11,269 nucleotides of DNA. Origin: Trichomonas tenax. Taxonomy: Eukaryota; Parabasalia; Trichomonadida; Trichomonadidae. Below, in pieces: positions 1-8,416 of the stretch (position 1 is the first letter of the stretch; every line of letters starts with the position of its first letter). A program made the translations under genes and the position numbers. The stretch spans positions 1 to 11,269 of the forward strand of contig JALKBU010001420.1 in assembly GCA_023091735.1 (NCBI GenBank), given 5' to 3'. Under the pieces are notes generated by a model. It had not been told where the DNA came from. It searched no databases and saw nothing but the letters and a program-made list of their open reading frames with translations.

Positions 1-959
1 AAACTCACCAACAGTGAAAGATTTAGCAAAATTTAGATCACTATAATTAGAAACAGGAACATGTGCGATATTCCATTAATTAAGATAAAAAGTGTCATTT
101 AACCTTCAAACCGTTAAATTTTAGAAATCCGGAATATAATTTAGAATGAAAGCGAGAATCCAAACATTTATTGCTTTTAAGATTGCAATTGGTTTTCGAA
201 AAATAACCTTTGATTACGATATGCTTTCGGTTCTTGTAAACCGAATACTTGACAAGTAAACCACATGTAAACACAATATTTGGCAAGTTGTAAATAATGC
301 GATGCATAGTCATAAATAATGAATTAATGATAATCCAAACTAAATATTTCGTAAAAAAATCTAATATTTATTTTAGAGTAATATTAAAAATTATGCTTCG
401 TAAATTGTTAGTGAAAATACGCTCATTCTAGTATTGTGCTGGAGCGTGTGATTCATAACATATGTATTTTTTTCAGCTGAAAATAATATCGATACAAAGA
501 GTCAGAAATTTATGAGTGAATTACAAAACATCTAGCTCGCATGCTTCTTTGTGGTAACACTAGGGTAGCTTGTAGATTTTGGTTTAAAGTTTTGATGATA
601 TTTTTGGTAAAATCGATTATAAAAACGTGAATTTAGGATCAAATTTCAACAGCGATGTCACACCATTACTTGCCGGAGTCTGATGATTGACTGCCTCGAA
701 GTGACTTAGTCAATGAATTATAACAATGGCTGTTTTTAATGTTTTTCGAAAAGCTAATAAAAATCATTCTTTAACGAGTAAAAATGATATACAGATCATG
801 CAGATGCTATATCTGCGGTAATCTCTATTTAAAGGTTATTTACAATAACCGAAAGCATAACAGCAAAGCAATGCTTTCGGTTTATGCTGCGGTTATTTGA
901 GAGGAATTGAGAGAAAGTTAAAACCGAAAGCACACCCTTTGCTTTGTAAACTCACCAAC
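1..959 (+). repeat. 12-bp direct repeat AAACTCACCAAC
   Basis: AAACTCACCAAC occurs at 1-12 and again at 948-959, with different flanks to the right. The left copy touches the window edge and may be part of a longer repeat outside the window. The second copy sits directly after one of the 11-mer repeats and a CTTTGCTTTG word, so it may belong to the same element family. Confidence 0.4.
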
Positions 960-1289
960 CCCTGTTTTAGAAGCTCTGACCGGCTTTTCGAAGCTTTTAT
1001 TAAAAATAGCCTTTTCGCGCAAAAATAATGCATTTCTGCACGAAAACCAAAACAAGGGGATTTTTGGATATCATTACTCAATGATTTAAGAAAAATCAAA
1101 ATCTGAGACGTCAGTATGATGATAAACGCATAATAGATGCATTTTGTCGCTTTAGAATATCATAAAATGCTTTAAAAATCGTCAAAAAGTAAAAATGGTT
1201 TTTAAGGTTCTATTTTTTCGAACAGTAAAGCAAAGCAAATAATTAAATATTGCTATATGCTTTTTCTAAATCGCTCTAACCGAAAAGCA
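222..1289. repeat. Dispersed 11-mer family TGCTTTCGGTT / AACCGAAAGCA
   Basis: Exact copies lie at 222-232 (+), 847-857 (-), 872-882 (+) and 922-932 (-); a copy with one extra A lies at 1278-1289 (-). An 11-mer containing CG would not be expected even once by chance in this length. Associated GCAAAG/CTTTGC words lie at 862-869, 938-946 and 1229-1240. The pattern suggests the remains of a short interspersed element or a cluster of protein-binding sites. No gene is supported here. Confidence 0.6.
844..897. repeat. Imperfect 54-bp palindrome (fold-back)
   Basis: The left half starts AATAACCGAAAGCATAACAG and the right half ends TTTATGCTGCGGTTATT; the halves are near-complements with small gaps, and two AACCGAAAGCA copies face each other inside. 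A smaller perfect hairpin, GGTTATT-TAC-AATAACC, lies at 834-850 and shares its left edge. This could be a MITE-like remnant or a cruciform-forming site. Confidence 0.6.
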
Positions 1290-1429
1290 TTTTGCGCAAG
1301 CTTAATTTCTTTTTTTTTTGACCCACTGGAACTTAAAACCATATTTAAAATATAATTACAATTCTGTTTAATTGAAACTACTGATGATGCTATCCAATTA
1401 GGGATTCAACTTTGGAAGATATTTTGGAT

Positions 1430-2100
1430 TCTGGATGGAAATAAAATCTTTCTGGAAGATTTTCTGGAAATAATTTTGGAATGAAAAAAATTAATAAATA
1501 GTATAAGCAGTGTTAGGTAAACTACATTTTTTAATCGAGGTACTCTACGGGCGTGTTCCTCACAATATTGAGTGAGCCCCCTTGAAAAAATTGAGAGGAC
1601 TACTTAGATTAAAAATGTAATTTATGCATAATGCATAGTCAAGATACTGCTATTAGCCTATATTTATTATGATAAGGCAAAAATTAAAAATTAAATAAAT
1701 GAAAACGCAATCGAACAATTTACCTTTGTCAATGAAAAATGATTTATCCAATTATGCCGCGTAATTTATATTATTAGCAATTAAATAAATAACTTAAGAT
1801 GATAAAAATTATTACATGGCAAAATTCGTGTAAACAAAATTTAGAAAAATGCCCTTGATATGCTATTCTGCATTATATCAATTGTCGCTTTTAAAGAAGA
1901 TTTTATTTTTCATTGCATATTTAAAATTTTAAAACAAAATATAATTGATATTAATTCTAGAATCATTTAAGCATAATTTTGTTTTTCTATAACAAAAAAA
2001 ATTTTATGGAACTTCCATGAATTTTTGCAGGTGTTGTCTAGAATCATGTGCTGGTTATTATTTTGAAGTTTTAAAAATATCTTCCAGACTTCCATCCAGA
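1430..2100. repeat. Dispersed inverted repeat of about 25 bp per end
   Basis: TCTGGATGGAA (1430-1440) and TCTGGAAGAT (1451-1460) recur as reverse complements at 2090-2100 and 2079-2088, in the same outward-to-inward order but with different internal spacing. The 620 bp between them hold no convincing ORF. The arrangement resembles the decayed ends of a small non-autonomous element, though GGA-rich words are repeated locally and could arise by slippage. Confidence 0.35.
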
Positions 2101-2760
2101 TGATATTTCCTGTCAGATGTAAAGCGCTAGTTGACAAAAACATGAATATGAGTGCATTAAAACCAGCTTCCATTAAGAAACTGATTGGCTATAATAAAAT
2201 TGAAAAATCCTCTGTTTTGTAACAAATAATAGGATTTTACAAACCAAATGTCAACATTTTATTTGACTAAAAAGTTTTAAAAAATGGAATCTGGAAAAAT
2301 CCAGGATTGTTTCCAAATTTGCATCCGTACGCACACTTTGTAGGCTATATAAAATTGAAAAGGTCTGGTCGATTTTCAGAACTTATTTGGCCTGTGCGTA
2401 TATTATAAATAAAGTACGTTATTTTTTTACTCAATTATAAGCACCATACAAAAAATTCAGTGAGTTTTAAAATTGAACACGCACTATGGATTATTGATAG
2501 GAAAGTAATATATTTTATGACTGATTCTATGGCAAGAGCTATTATGAAATATATTTACCTTTTAATGAAACTTCCATTTTAACTTTGTCTGCCTATAATA
2601 AAAAAAATATTTTTATATTACAAATCGCAAGTGCGTAACGGTTTTGTGTATATCCAAAACAATACGCCATTGGAAAATGCGTAAGTGCCGCATACTTAGA
2701 ATGGGCGTATTTTGAGTATTATTTGAATATTTAGGCATCCATTTTTAGTATATATTTTGA

Positions 2761-2791
2761 TATAGGGTGTCCCGATAAGTGTGAGCATCTC
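2761..2791 (+). mobile_element. Possible Tc1/mariner-type terminal sequence
   Basis: The sequence TATAGGGTGTCCCGATAAGT resembles the 'AGGGTGTCCC..AAGT' start common in Tc1/mariner/IS630 terminal inverted repeats, preceded by a TA dinucleotide, the usual target of these elements. No matching inverted copy was found in the window, and no transposase follows directly. It is at most a solitary, decayed end. Confidence 0.25.
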
Positions 2792-2823
2792 GGTCTAGGA
2801 TCATCATTTAAAAACTATGATTA

Positions 2824-2846
2824 AAACAATAGATGTGCTATTGTTT
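2824..2846. repeat. Perfect 9-bp hairpin
   Basis: AAACAATAG and CTATTGTTT flank the 5-nt loop ATGTG. It lies about 60 bp inside the possible mariner-type end. No T-tract or adjacent gene shows that it acts as a terminator. Confidence 0.35.
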
Positions 2847-3720
2847 AAAACTTTATTTTGCATTATTTGACATTTTAGTCATGAAAGTGCAACCTATGAA
2901 GATGAAAACATTTTTTATTGCATTTTTTAATCGAAAATTCGCAAATATATCATTTTGCGCACCGATATTTAATGCTTCGGAGCTATTCTTTGACGCCTAT
3001 GTATAGATTAAAGTACATTAATTTAGTATGTGCTGAAACAGATGAAAATTTGTCATTATTTTGAAATGAAGAATCCTTGATAAAATTTTTCAACAGTAAT
3101 GAAATTTCTTATGTATACATGATAATGAATCAATATCCTTGATAAATAAATGATTTTTATGGATTTTATCCCATCATCATAATAAAGGCATTTTAGATTT
3201 TACAATGTTTATCAAATCAGACTCATACATAAAACAGAAACAAAAATCACCATTGATCACACTCATATCATTAATAGAGTAGTATTTGAAAATCCTGCAT
3301 TTATCCAGAATACCTGGGCAAACTGTCCTCCATAGTAAGAAATATACTATATTTTGAAACTTCCGCGTTACAAGCACAGAAAATTCATGTCAACTTCAAA
3401 TATATAACAATATCCATAAGAATCTCATGTTATATTTGTCATTATAGAATCGGAATAATTCATTAATTGCATTTGCTTAATATCAAGTACATAAATCGAT
3501 GCATTTGAAAATGAAATATTACAATGCTATGGAAGATTAAATTTGCAGTTTTCCGGTATTTACAGGTGCAAAACGCCCATTAATTAATGCCTGATTATTC
3601 TTTAAAAATTAATATATTTCGAATTGAAAATATTCTGATAATATCGAAAAATATTGAATTAATATGTCTATATTGAGTATGATATTAAAGAGTGAACGAC
3701 ATAATAAAAAACAAAACAAT

Positions 3721-5124
3721 CTATTTAACAGGTGCTAATATTAAATCAGGAGCTAAGAAGCTCTGAATGATATCGAGATCGCGACAAATAAATGATGCAA
3801 CCTCGCTTCTCTCATTACAAAGTTGCTTAACTTCCATGATAGTACTGAGGATATCTACAAGCTCGTGCTCAGTCTTCTTATTACAAAGATTCGAAATATC
3901 ATAATTTAGAAGAGTTTGTGATAAAGCTTCAACTGTGCAATGCCTCTTCCAAATTATGCTTAAAAACGATGATCTTAGAAGTTTTTTCGCGAAAATTAGA
4001 GGCTTTTCTGATATATGAACAAATTTCGAAATAATTTGCTTTTCTAAAACTTCTACATCTATCTGTCCTAAAAATTCTGCATAAGGGTTGATATCCCTTA
4101 TATGATCTAATGCGTCTGTAATTGCATCAGTCAGTTTTAGCGTATTAAAGTAAAAAAACTGACGAAGCTCTGATTGAACATCAGATTTACATTCTTTTAT
4201 AAGATTCCACTGATGCTTTGGGCCTCCAAAGCCATTTGAATCATCAGTAAATCCAATCGAGAATGTGTGATCAAAAAATTGAGATTTCGTTAATGCTATT
4301 GGGTTTGACACTCCCAACACCAGGTTGTGAACATCATTTCGTGACTTTATATTTCTAAAACGCGCATCTGAGACTGATACAAATGGTAAAATATTTTCTG
4401 ATGGTGGTTCAGGATAAATAAGCGAGCCAAGTACCAAAGCACACGAAGATGCAATCGTGGGTGTTGAACCATATATCAATAAAGACTCATTTAAAATGGC
4501 CACTTCCCACAATTTAAAGATATCATAACTTCGTCCGTGAATAAGAAGATTTTGTATGAAAAATGTTGTGCAGAGGTCGAATCCTAGAAAATTATCGTTC
4601 AAATAGTATATTTTTGATAAAGGTGTCCATCCAACGCCACCGTAAAAAGATATTAACTGTTGCTGATTACAAGTGCGCGCGACGGGCATCGAGCCATCGA
4701 ACATCGGTAGTTCTATTATTTCATCTGTTTTTAATGGAAAATTTCCAAACCATTTAACGAGAAAATCTTCCATATACGTCAAAATGTCGTTAGGAATATA
4801 TCCCAAAACGAGAGAAGACTGCAAAAGTCGTGTGAAAGGGTAAATATATGGAAGTTCTGACGCTATAACTAAAGTATTTATGCGATGTCCACGCGGAGCA
4901 GACGAATCTGGGCGGCTAGTATACATCGCGTAGCAGAAAACGCGCGAAATCTTGAATATGAAGAGTGTCGATTCGTGTTCTGTTTGTATCACTGTATCAG
5001 GAAATGAGCAACTTTGAAGAGAAAGGAGCTCATTCTCGGAGAATGACAGTTTCCCGATCTCCCCAATAATCTTTGGACCAACAACAGGATCGAATTCGAG
5101 GAGAAAAATTGATGTTCGGTCCAT
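3721..5124 (-). CDS. DENN-domain protein, DENND6/FAM116-like (predicted Rab GEF)
   Basis: This 467-aa protein matches the tripartite DENN plan of the DENND6 (FAM116) family, whose animal members are guanine-nucleotide exchange factors for endosomal Rab GTPases (Rab14). The N-terminal longin-like uDENN part opens with LLEFDPVVGPKIIGEI (residues 8-23). The central cDENN contains the strand-helix LLIYGSTPTIASSCALVLGS (215-234), followed by the family's FVSVSDARF (248-256) and LVLGVSNPIALTK (268-280), close to the animal 'hDSEFkeyt...LGVTNPFF' block. The helical C-terminus (about 315-455) corresponds to the dDENN tail. It is shorter than animal DENND6 (about 600 aa), mainly through shorter loops. 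The ATG is firm: an in-frame TAA lies two codons upstream and an Inr lies 19 nt before it. TAAA precedes the TAG stop, as expected of a trichomonad polyadenylation signal. No introns or breaks are seen. The fold assignment is strong; the Rab substrate is inference. Confidence 0.85.
   Translation of the reverse strand: MDRTSIFLLEFDPVVGPKIIGEIGKLSFSENELLSLQSCSFPDTVIQTEHESTLFIFKISRVFCYAMYTSRPDSSAPRGHRINTLVIASELPYIYPFTRLLQSSLVLGYIPNDILTYMEDFLVKWFGNFPLKTDEIIELPMFDGSMPVARTCNQQQLISFYGGVGWTPLSKIYYLNDNFLGFDLCTTFFIQNLLIHGRSYDIFKLWEVAILNESLLIYGSTPTIASSCALVLGSLIYPEPPSENILPFVSVSDARFRNIKSRNDVHNLVLGVSNPIALTKSQFFDHTFSIGFTDDSNGFGGPKHQWNLIKECKSDVQSELRQFFYFNTLKLTDAITDALDHIRDINPYAEFLGQIDVEVLEKQIISKFVHISEKPLIFAKKLLRSSFLSIIWKRHCTVEALSQTLLNYDISNLCNKKTEHELVDILSTIMEVKQLCNERSEVASFICRDLDIIQSFLAPDLILAPVK
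3724..3727 (-). terminator. Possible polyadenylation signal (TAAA) at the DENN stop
   Basis: The minus strand reads GTTAAATAG at the end of the DENN gene, so TAAA directly precedes the stop codon. In trichomonads the tetranucleotide UAAA close to or overlapping the stop is known to act as a polyadenylation signal. TAAA is frequent in AT-rich DNA, so the support is mainly positional. Confidence 0.35.
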
Positions 5125-5137
5125 AGATTATTTTACA

Positions 5138-5145
5138 AAAAGTGA
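5138..5145 (-). promoter_or_regulatory. Inr-type core promoter of the DENN gene
   Basis: On the minus strand TCACTTTT lies upstream of the DENN-gene ATG and matches the trichomonad initiator TCA(+1)YTW. The predicted +1 adenine is at 5143, giving a 19-nt leader to the ATG at 5124, within the short leader range typical of Trichomonas vaginalis mRNAs. A run of T precedes it. The match is visible in the sequence; its use as a start site is inferred. Confidence 0.6.
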
Positions 5146-5731
5146 AAAAAATTATTATGAAACTTTGGATTTCATTGAATATAGAACCCACACACTTAGC
5201 TCTATTGTATACTGTTATGAACTGAAGTGAAATGCAAATCCGACATGTGAATTGCATTGATTTTGTCGCTATAGTGTTTACTTTCGTGTTTGATTTTGAA
5301 ATCTTCGCGCTGGGTGGCACGTGCTTTTCAGCCTGAATATTACCTTAACTACTTTACGTGTCAGATTTCTCATTTTTGTTATGTAAATGTCAGAACTGCA
5401 TCACTTCATCTCACTTCCCTAATGAGGTTCGGAGCAACACAACCATAATTTTGTTTTTGTCATGTAACCTGTCATGTAAACTTTATATTTCGAAATGTAA
5501 ATAACAATATGCCATGTAAATTCAATATTTCGAAAATACCACATTTTTTTCAAACCTGAAGTTTGAAACTCTGTCCGATGGATTTCATATATACACTACG
5601 TTTAGAATACATTCTTTTATGAAGTTTTGCAACTGAGAAATTACACTTAATGAATGTGTATTATACAAATTAATCTTTTCAATTATATCTCTAGAAACAA
5701 AACAAAAACTTGTCATATAATATCATAAACT
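5146..5731. other. Intergenic region between the divergent genes
   Basis: This is the upstream flank of the DENN gene. It holds no open frame that looks coding beyond a 96-codon frame that mostly shadows the DENN gene and starts with GTG. The words CATGTAA and ATGTAAAT recur at 5402-5520 (for example 5461-5467, 5473-5479 and 5513-5519), but no ordered repeat emerges. Confidence 0.45.
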
Positions 5732-5884
5732 TTATTTCTGTGATATGCAGTCCATACACAAATAAAGCTTAAGCTTCATAATCGAAAATTTGAATTGCCT
5801 TGAAGCATTTTGATTTGGTCTTATAAAAAAGTCCCATTCATCAATTCCAATTAAATAATAGATAATACCATACACTCCAACAGC
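5732..5884 (-). pseudogene. Short coding-like relic between the divergent genes
   Basis: This is a 50-codon open stretch on the minus strand between an upstream in-frame TAA (5885-5887) and a terminal TAA (5732-5734), with no usable start. Its translation begins AVGVYGIIYYLIGIDEWDFF and continues IRPNQNASRQ, with a mixed composition that looks more protein-like than AT-rich noise. I do not recognise the family. It could be the C-terminal remnant of a lost gene, or a chance open frame: frames of this length do occur by chance in 11 kb read six ways. It ends about 35 nt before the inverted TCACTTTT pair of the next gene. Confidence 0.3.
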
Positions 5885-5947
5885 TTATATGCGGTATCAA
5901 AACGAAACGGATTTTTAGAAAAGTGATCTTCGCCTACCCAAAGATTG

Positions 5948-5960
5948 TCACTTTTCATTT
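5948..5960 (+). promoter_or_regulatory. Two overlapping Inr matches upstream of the glycosyltransferase
   Basis: TCACTTTTCATTT contains two successive matches to the trichomonad initiator TCAYTW, with candidate +1 adenines at 5950 and 5957. They lie 14 and 7 nt before the TTG codon at 5964, the normal leader length for this group. An inverted copy, AAAAGTGA, lies at 5919-5926, so the site is also an 8-bp inverted repeat around a 21-bp spacer. The position argues that translation begins, or once began, at the codon at 5964. Confidence 0.55.
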
Positions 5961-5963
5961 AGT

Positions 5964-7598
5964 TTGTTAGCCTTTTTCATTTGTACCTCATTAGGTACAA
6001 CAGAGTCTTTCACGATCAGGCCTTCTGTCGACAAAGTCAATTACAGGTCACTCATTGCTCAAACTATTGAAATATTTGTTCCTCTTAGTTTTCATAATTT
6101 AACAGTAACATTTAATTTGAGTCAAAATAAGGATAGATTTTTTAGAGTTGAGGCCTATGGATCAGCCAAAAAGATCTCTGATTCAAATAATTTTACATTA
6201 AATTCAATGAGGACAAATCACTTGTTTAAAATGCTTTCAAACTTTAATGAATCTGATGTAATTACGATAAATATTACTTACAACAAAACAATGTATCCAA
6301 TTAGATGCAAATTTAAAATTTCAAATGATAACTCTCTTTTTTCTTTAATTTTCACGCTGTTCATCATCAATTTAATTGTTGCTAATAACGTTATTTACTA
6401 CATTTTTAAAATTAGAACCAATTACACAGATTTATTTCAAGAAAGTTTAACACATATTATAATTTGGATACAAGTCTTTTATCTATGCGAAAAATTTGAT
6501 ACATCAGTAGGAATTGAAATACTGATTCTTATAGTTGTGATAATAGCATTATTCTTGAAGATAAATCTTCAATCATTCGCATTAGTTATTCTATCAGTTT
6601 CATTCATCATTTGTACACAAAATTTGACCATAAATTCTCACCAATCTCAGAAAGATTCTTCAATAGAGGTTAAGGTAAAAGGCGGGTTTGATTGCGATCC
6701 AGAAATGCCCGTAATAATAAAAAATATCGATAATATTATGAATAATCGCAAAAAATTGGATCTTCATCGATGCACTTTTTGTAAATATAATTACACTGCA
6801 GAAACTCATTCAACTTTAAGAGATTTAGTAATAACTGTTGGCATTTCAAGAGTTGATTTAATTATTCCCCATTTGAGGAGTCTGAGAACAGTTGGCTGTA
6901 AAGCGAGAATTATATTATTGACTGATGCAAAAGTCCTCCATCCTGATATTGAGAGGTGTGGCATTGATGTTGTTTCATTTAGACCAGTATCCTTCACCCT
7001 CAAAGACCAGGTTTTATCAATCAGATTTAGTTTCATTAATTATTTAATGAAGAGATACAAAAATCTCTTTGACCGCATTCTTTATTTTGATGGTTTTGAT
7101 ACTTACTTCCAATATGATCCTTTCATGAATATATCGAAAGACAAAAATTTTCTGTATGTAAGTCCTGAAAGAGTGCAACATTACCAATCAGATTATAGTT
7201 CTAAGTGGGCTGCAAAATTAACAGGATTCAATGCTGATTTGATTTCAAATTACGAAATTATTTGCTCTGGAGTTTTCGTTGGCGGAGTTGAAGCAGTCGA
7301 AAAGATATCTGCACTCCATTCTTTAGTTGTTGGATACAAATATAATACTTTTACTAGTGACCAAATCATTCTCGATTGGATTTTTTATACTAATATTCCT
7401 AATCTCATCAATGTCAAAATAACAAAGAATTATATGCTTGCTTCCATTCATTGGACAGGATTTTTATATTCTGATTCGCCTATCGGAAAAATATGTTTTC
7501 ATCAAGGCAATTTGTGCCCTTCTGTTCTCCATCAGGTCAATAGATATCGCTCAATGGAAAGCAAATTTATTCAGGCTTGTAGTGAAACAGTTCCGTAG
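5964..7598 (+). CDS. Membrane-anchored glycosyltransferase-like protein; first codon TTG
   Basis: This is a 544-aa reading frame ending in TAG. Residues 1-16 (MLAFFICTSLGTTESF, if TTG is read as Met) resemble a short trichomonad signal peptide. Residues 17-122 form an exposed domain with several N-glycosylation sequons (N45, N51, N76, N103, N107). Hydrophobic segments follow at about 125-148, 162-175 (weak), 182-200 and 203-219. Residues 285-535 look like a nucleotide-diphospho-sugar transferase: strand DLVITVGIS, a DxxD centre in ILYFDGFDTYFQYDPF (372-387, D376 and D379), CSGVFVGG (434-441), TSDQIILDW (464-472) and a closing VLHQVNRY (521-528). These fit the acceptor, metal and terminal-His motifs of GT-A enzymes whose 'DvrDv.fQ.DPF' block is conserved. 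Donor and acceptor are unknown. No in-frame ATG exists between the preceding TAG (5916-5918) and codon 82 (6207), so the gene has lost its start, uses a non-AUG codon, or carries a sequence error. TAAA follows 23 nt after the stop. Confidence 0.7.
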   Translation: MLAFFICTSLGTTESFTIRPSVDKVNYRSLIAQTIEIFVPLSFHNLTVTFNLSQNKDRFFRVEAYGSAKKISDSNNFTLNSMRTNHLFKMLSNFNESDVITINITYNKTMYPIRCKFKISNDNSLFSLIFTLFIINLIVANNVIYYIFKIRTNYTDLFQESLTHIIIWIQVFYLCEKFDTSVGIEILILIVVIIALFLKINLQSFALVILSVSFIICTQNLTINSHQSQKDSSIEVKVKGGFDCDPEMPVIIKNIDNIMNNRKKLDLHRCTFCKYNYTAETHSTLRDLVITVGISRVDLIIPHLRSLRTVGCKARIILLTDAKVLHPDIERCGIDVVSFRPVSFTLKDQVLSIRFSFINYLMKRYKNLFDRILYFDGFDTYFQYDPFMNISKDKNFLYVSPERVQHYQSDYSSKWAAKLTGFNADLISNYEIICSGVFVGGVEAVEKISALHSLVVGYKYNTFTSDQIILDWIFYTNIPNLINVKITKNYMLASIHWTGFLYSDSPIGKICFHQGNLCPSVLHQVNRYRSMESKFIQACSETVP

Positions 7599-7621
7599 AA
7601 AAAATTTAGTTTTATAGAAAA

Positions 7622-7625
7622 TAAA
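7622..7625 (+). terminator. Possible polyadenylation signal (TAAA) after the glycosyltransferase
   Basis: TAAA lies 23 nt beyond the TAG stop, in the range expected for trichomonad 3' end formation. The motif is common in this AT-rich sequence, so the call rests on position only. Confidence 0.3.
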
Positions 7626-8072
7626 TTCATGTGTTGTTATTAAGTTAAAAAGATTGGACAGAGAAAGAACCAAGAATTTCTTCGCATGAAATATTTTAAT
7701 GCTCTGCATTTTCCGTCAAAGGAGTAATGCATTTATAAATTTTGAGGAATTGATACTGTTTCTTTTAAGGGTGTGAAATTTATTGCCACTCAATTTCTCG
7801 CGATTAAATCCTTCGTTATATGAAAATGTTTGATTAAATTTTAACAGTGAGCTGTAACTTTAAATAGATTTTATAAAAACTTTTTTTAAATTTCGAAATT
7901 ATTTTTCATTAGCTGTCAGTGATAAACATAACCCATAAATCTAGAAAAGCAACTGAAGCTATGTTTAGTTGTTTGAACTTGATATTTAAATAAAATTAAA
8001 AAATTTAAAAAATCGAAAATAAGAATACTTCAAAAGTGATTAACATGTACTACACTGATAAGCCTGTATTAA

Positions 8073-8391
8073 GCAATTCAACTGAAATTGTTTAATTTTA
8101 AAAAAAAAACTTCTTCAAACTCATCCTTTGTTCTTTTGATTCTTTTCTTCAACTCTATACCACAATCACCACGTCTTTTGATAGCAGCTGAGGAAAGAAC
8201 GAATGAAAAAGGATAAAATTGATCGATTCAATACCAAAATGATGATTACAATTCAAAATAAATTGAAGCAAAAAGCGATTAAAAATTCCAAACGAGAGCC
8301 ACAAGAAGAATCGGATGATTTAAAAATTTATTATATCATCGTGATTTTGTCATTTCTTAAATCAAGGGGAAAAAAGGAAAAATATACTTGA
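8073..8391 (+). pseudogene. Frameshifted coding-like relic
   Basis: Two overlapping plus-strand frames both look protein-like. Frame one is open from 8073 (after a TAA) to a TAA at 8214-8216. It lacks an ATG and includes FNSIPQSPRLLIAAEERTNE. Frame two begins with ATG at 8203, runs 62 codons to 8391 and reads MKKDKIDRFNTKMMITIQNK followed by a Lys/Glu/Asp-rich stretch with SKREPQEESDD. Together they suggest one reading frame that was shifted near 8203-8216. No family is recognised. The alternative is a low-complexity AT-rich coincidence, since the second half is dominated by Lys, Asn and Ile. No Inr match precedes the ATG. Confidence 0.3.
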
Positions 8392-8416
8392 AAACAATAG
8401 AATCCAAGTATACGTA

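Larger units (their letters stand above)
1290..3720. other. Long AT-rich stretch without a supported gene
   Basis: Apart from the repeats listed, I see only short frames of fewer than 70 codons (for example minus 1967-2173 and minus 3177-3377), rich in Phe, Ile, Lys and Asn and lacking recognisable motifs or nearby Inr matches. No tRNA, rRNA or simple-sequence array was seen. The last 340 bp serve as the 3' flank of the DENN gene. Confidence 0.5.

Noticed and set aside
95..313. 72-codon minus-strand frame starting with ATG
   Set aside because: No motif, no initiator match close upstream, and composition typical of AT-rich noise. It could be a relic but nothing supports that.
893..1099. 68-codon minus-strand frame with a TTG start
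   Set aside because: It lacks an ATG, and part of its openness comes from the 11-mer and AAACTCACCAAC repeats it crosses.
1967..2173. 68-codon minus-strand frame MEAGFNALIFMF...
   Set aside because: It overlaps one end of an inverted repeat and shows no motif or promoter signal.
3177..3377. 66-codon minus-strand frame downstream of the DENN gene
   Set aside because: No recognisable domain; rich in Phe, Ile and Tyr as expected by chance. No initiator match was found before the ATG.
4563..4757. Plus-strand frame inside the DENN gene
   Set aside because: It is fully antisense to a well-supported gene and has no recognisable features.
5030..5320. 96-codon minus-strand frame overlapping the DENN gene start
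   Set aside because: It begins with GTG, its 3' part is a frame shadow of the DENN gene, and its translation shows no motif.
5889..5918. In-frame ATG upstream of the glycosyltransferase
   Set aside because: It is followed after nine codons by TAG at 5916-5918 and lies upstream of the predicted initiator, so it cannot supply the start.
6806..7036. Minus-strand frame inside the glycosyltransferase gene
   Set aside because: It is antisense to the conserved transferase domain; its openness follows from the codon use of the real gene.
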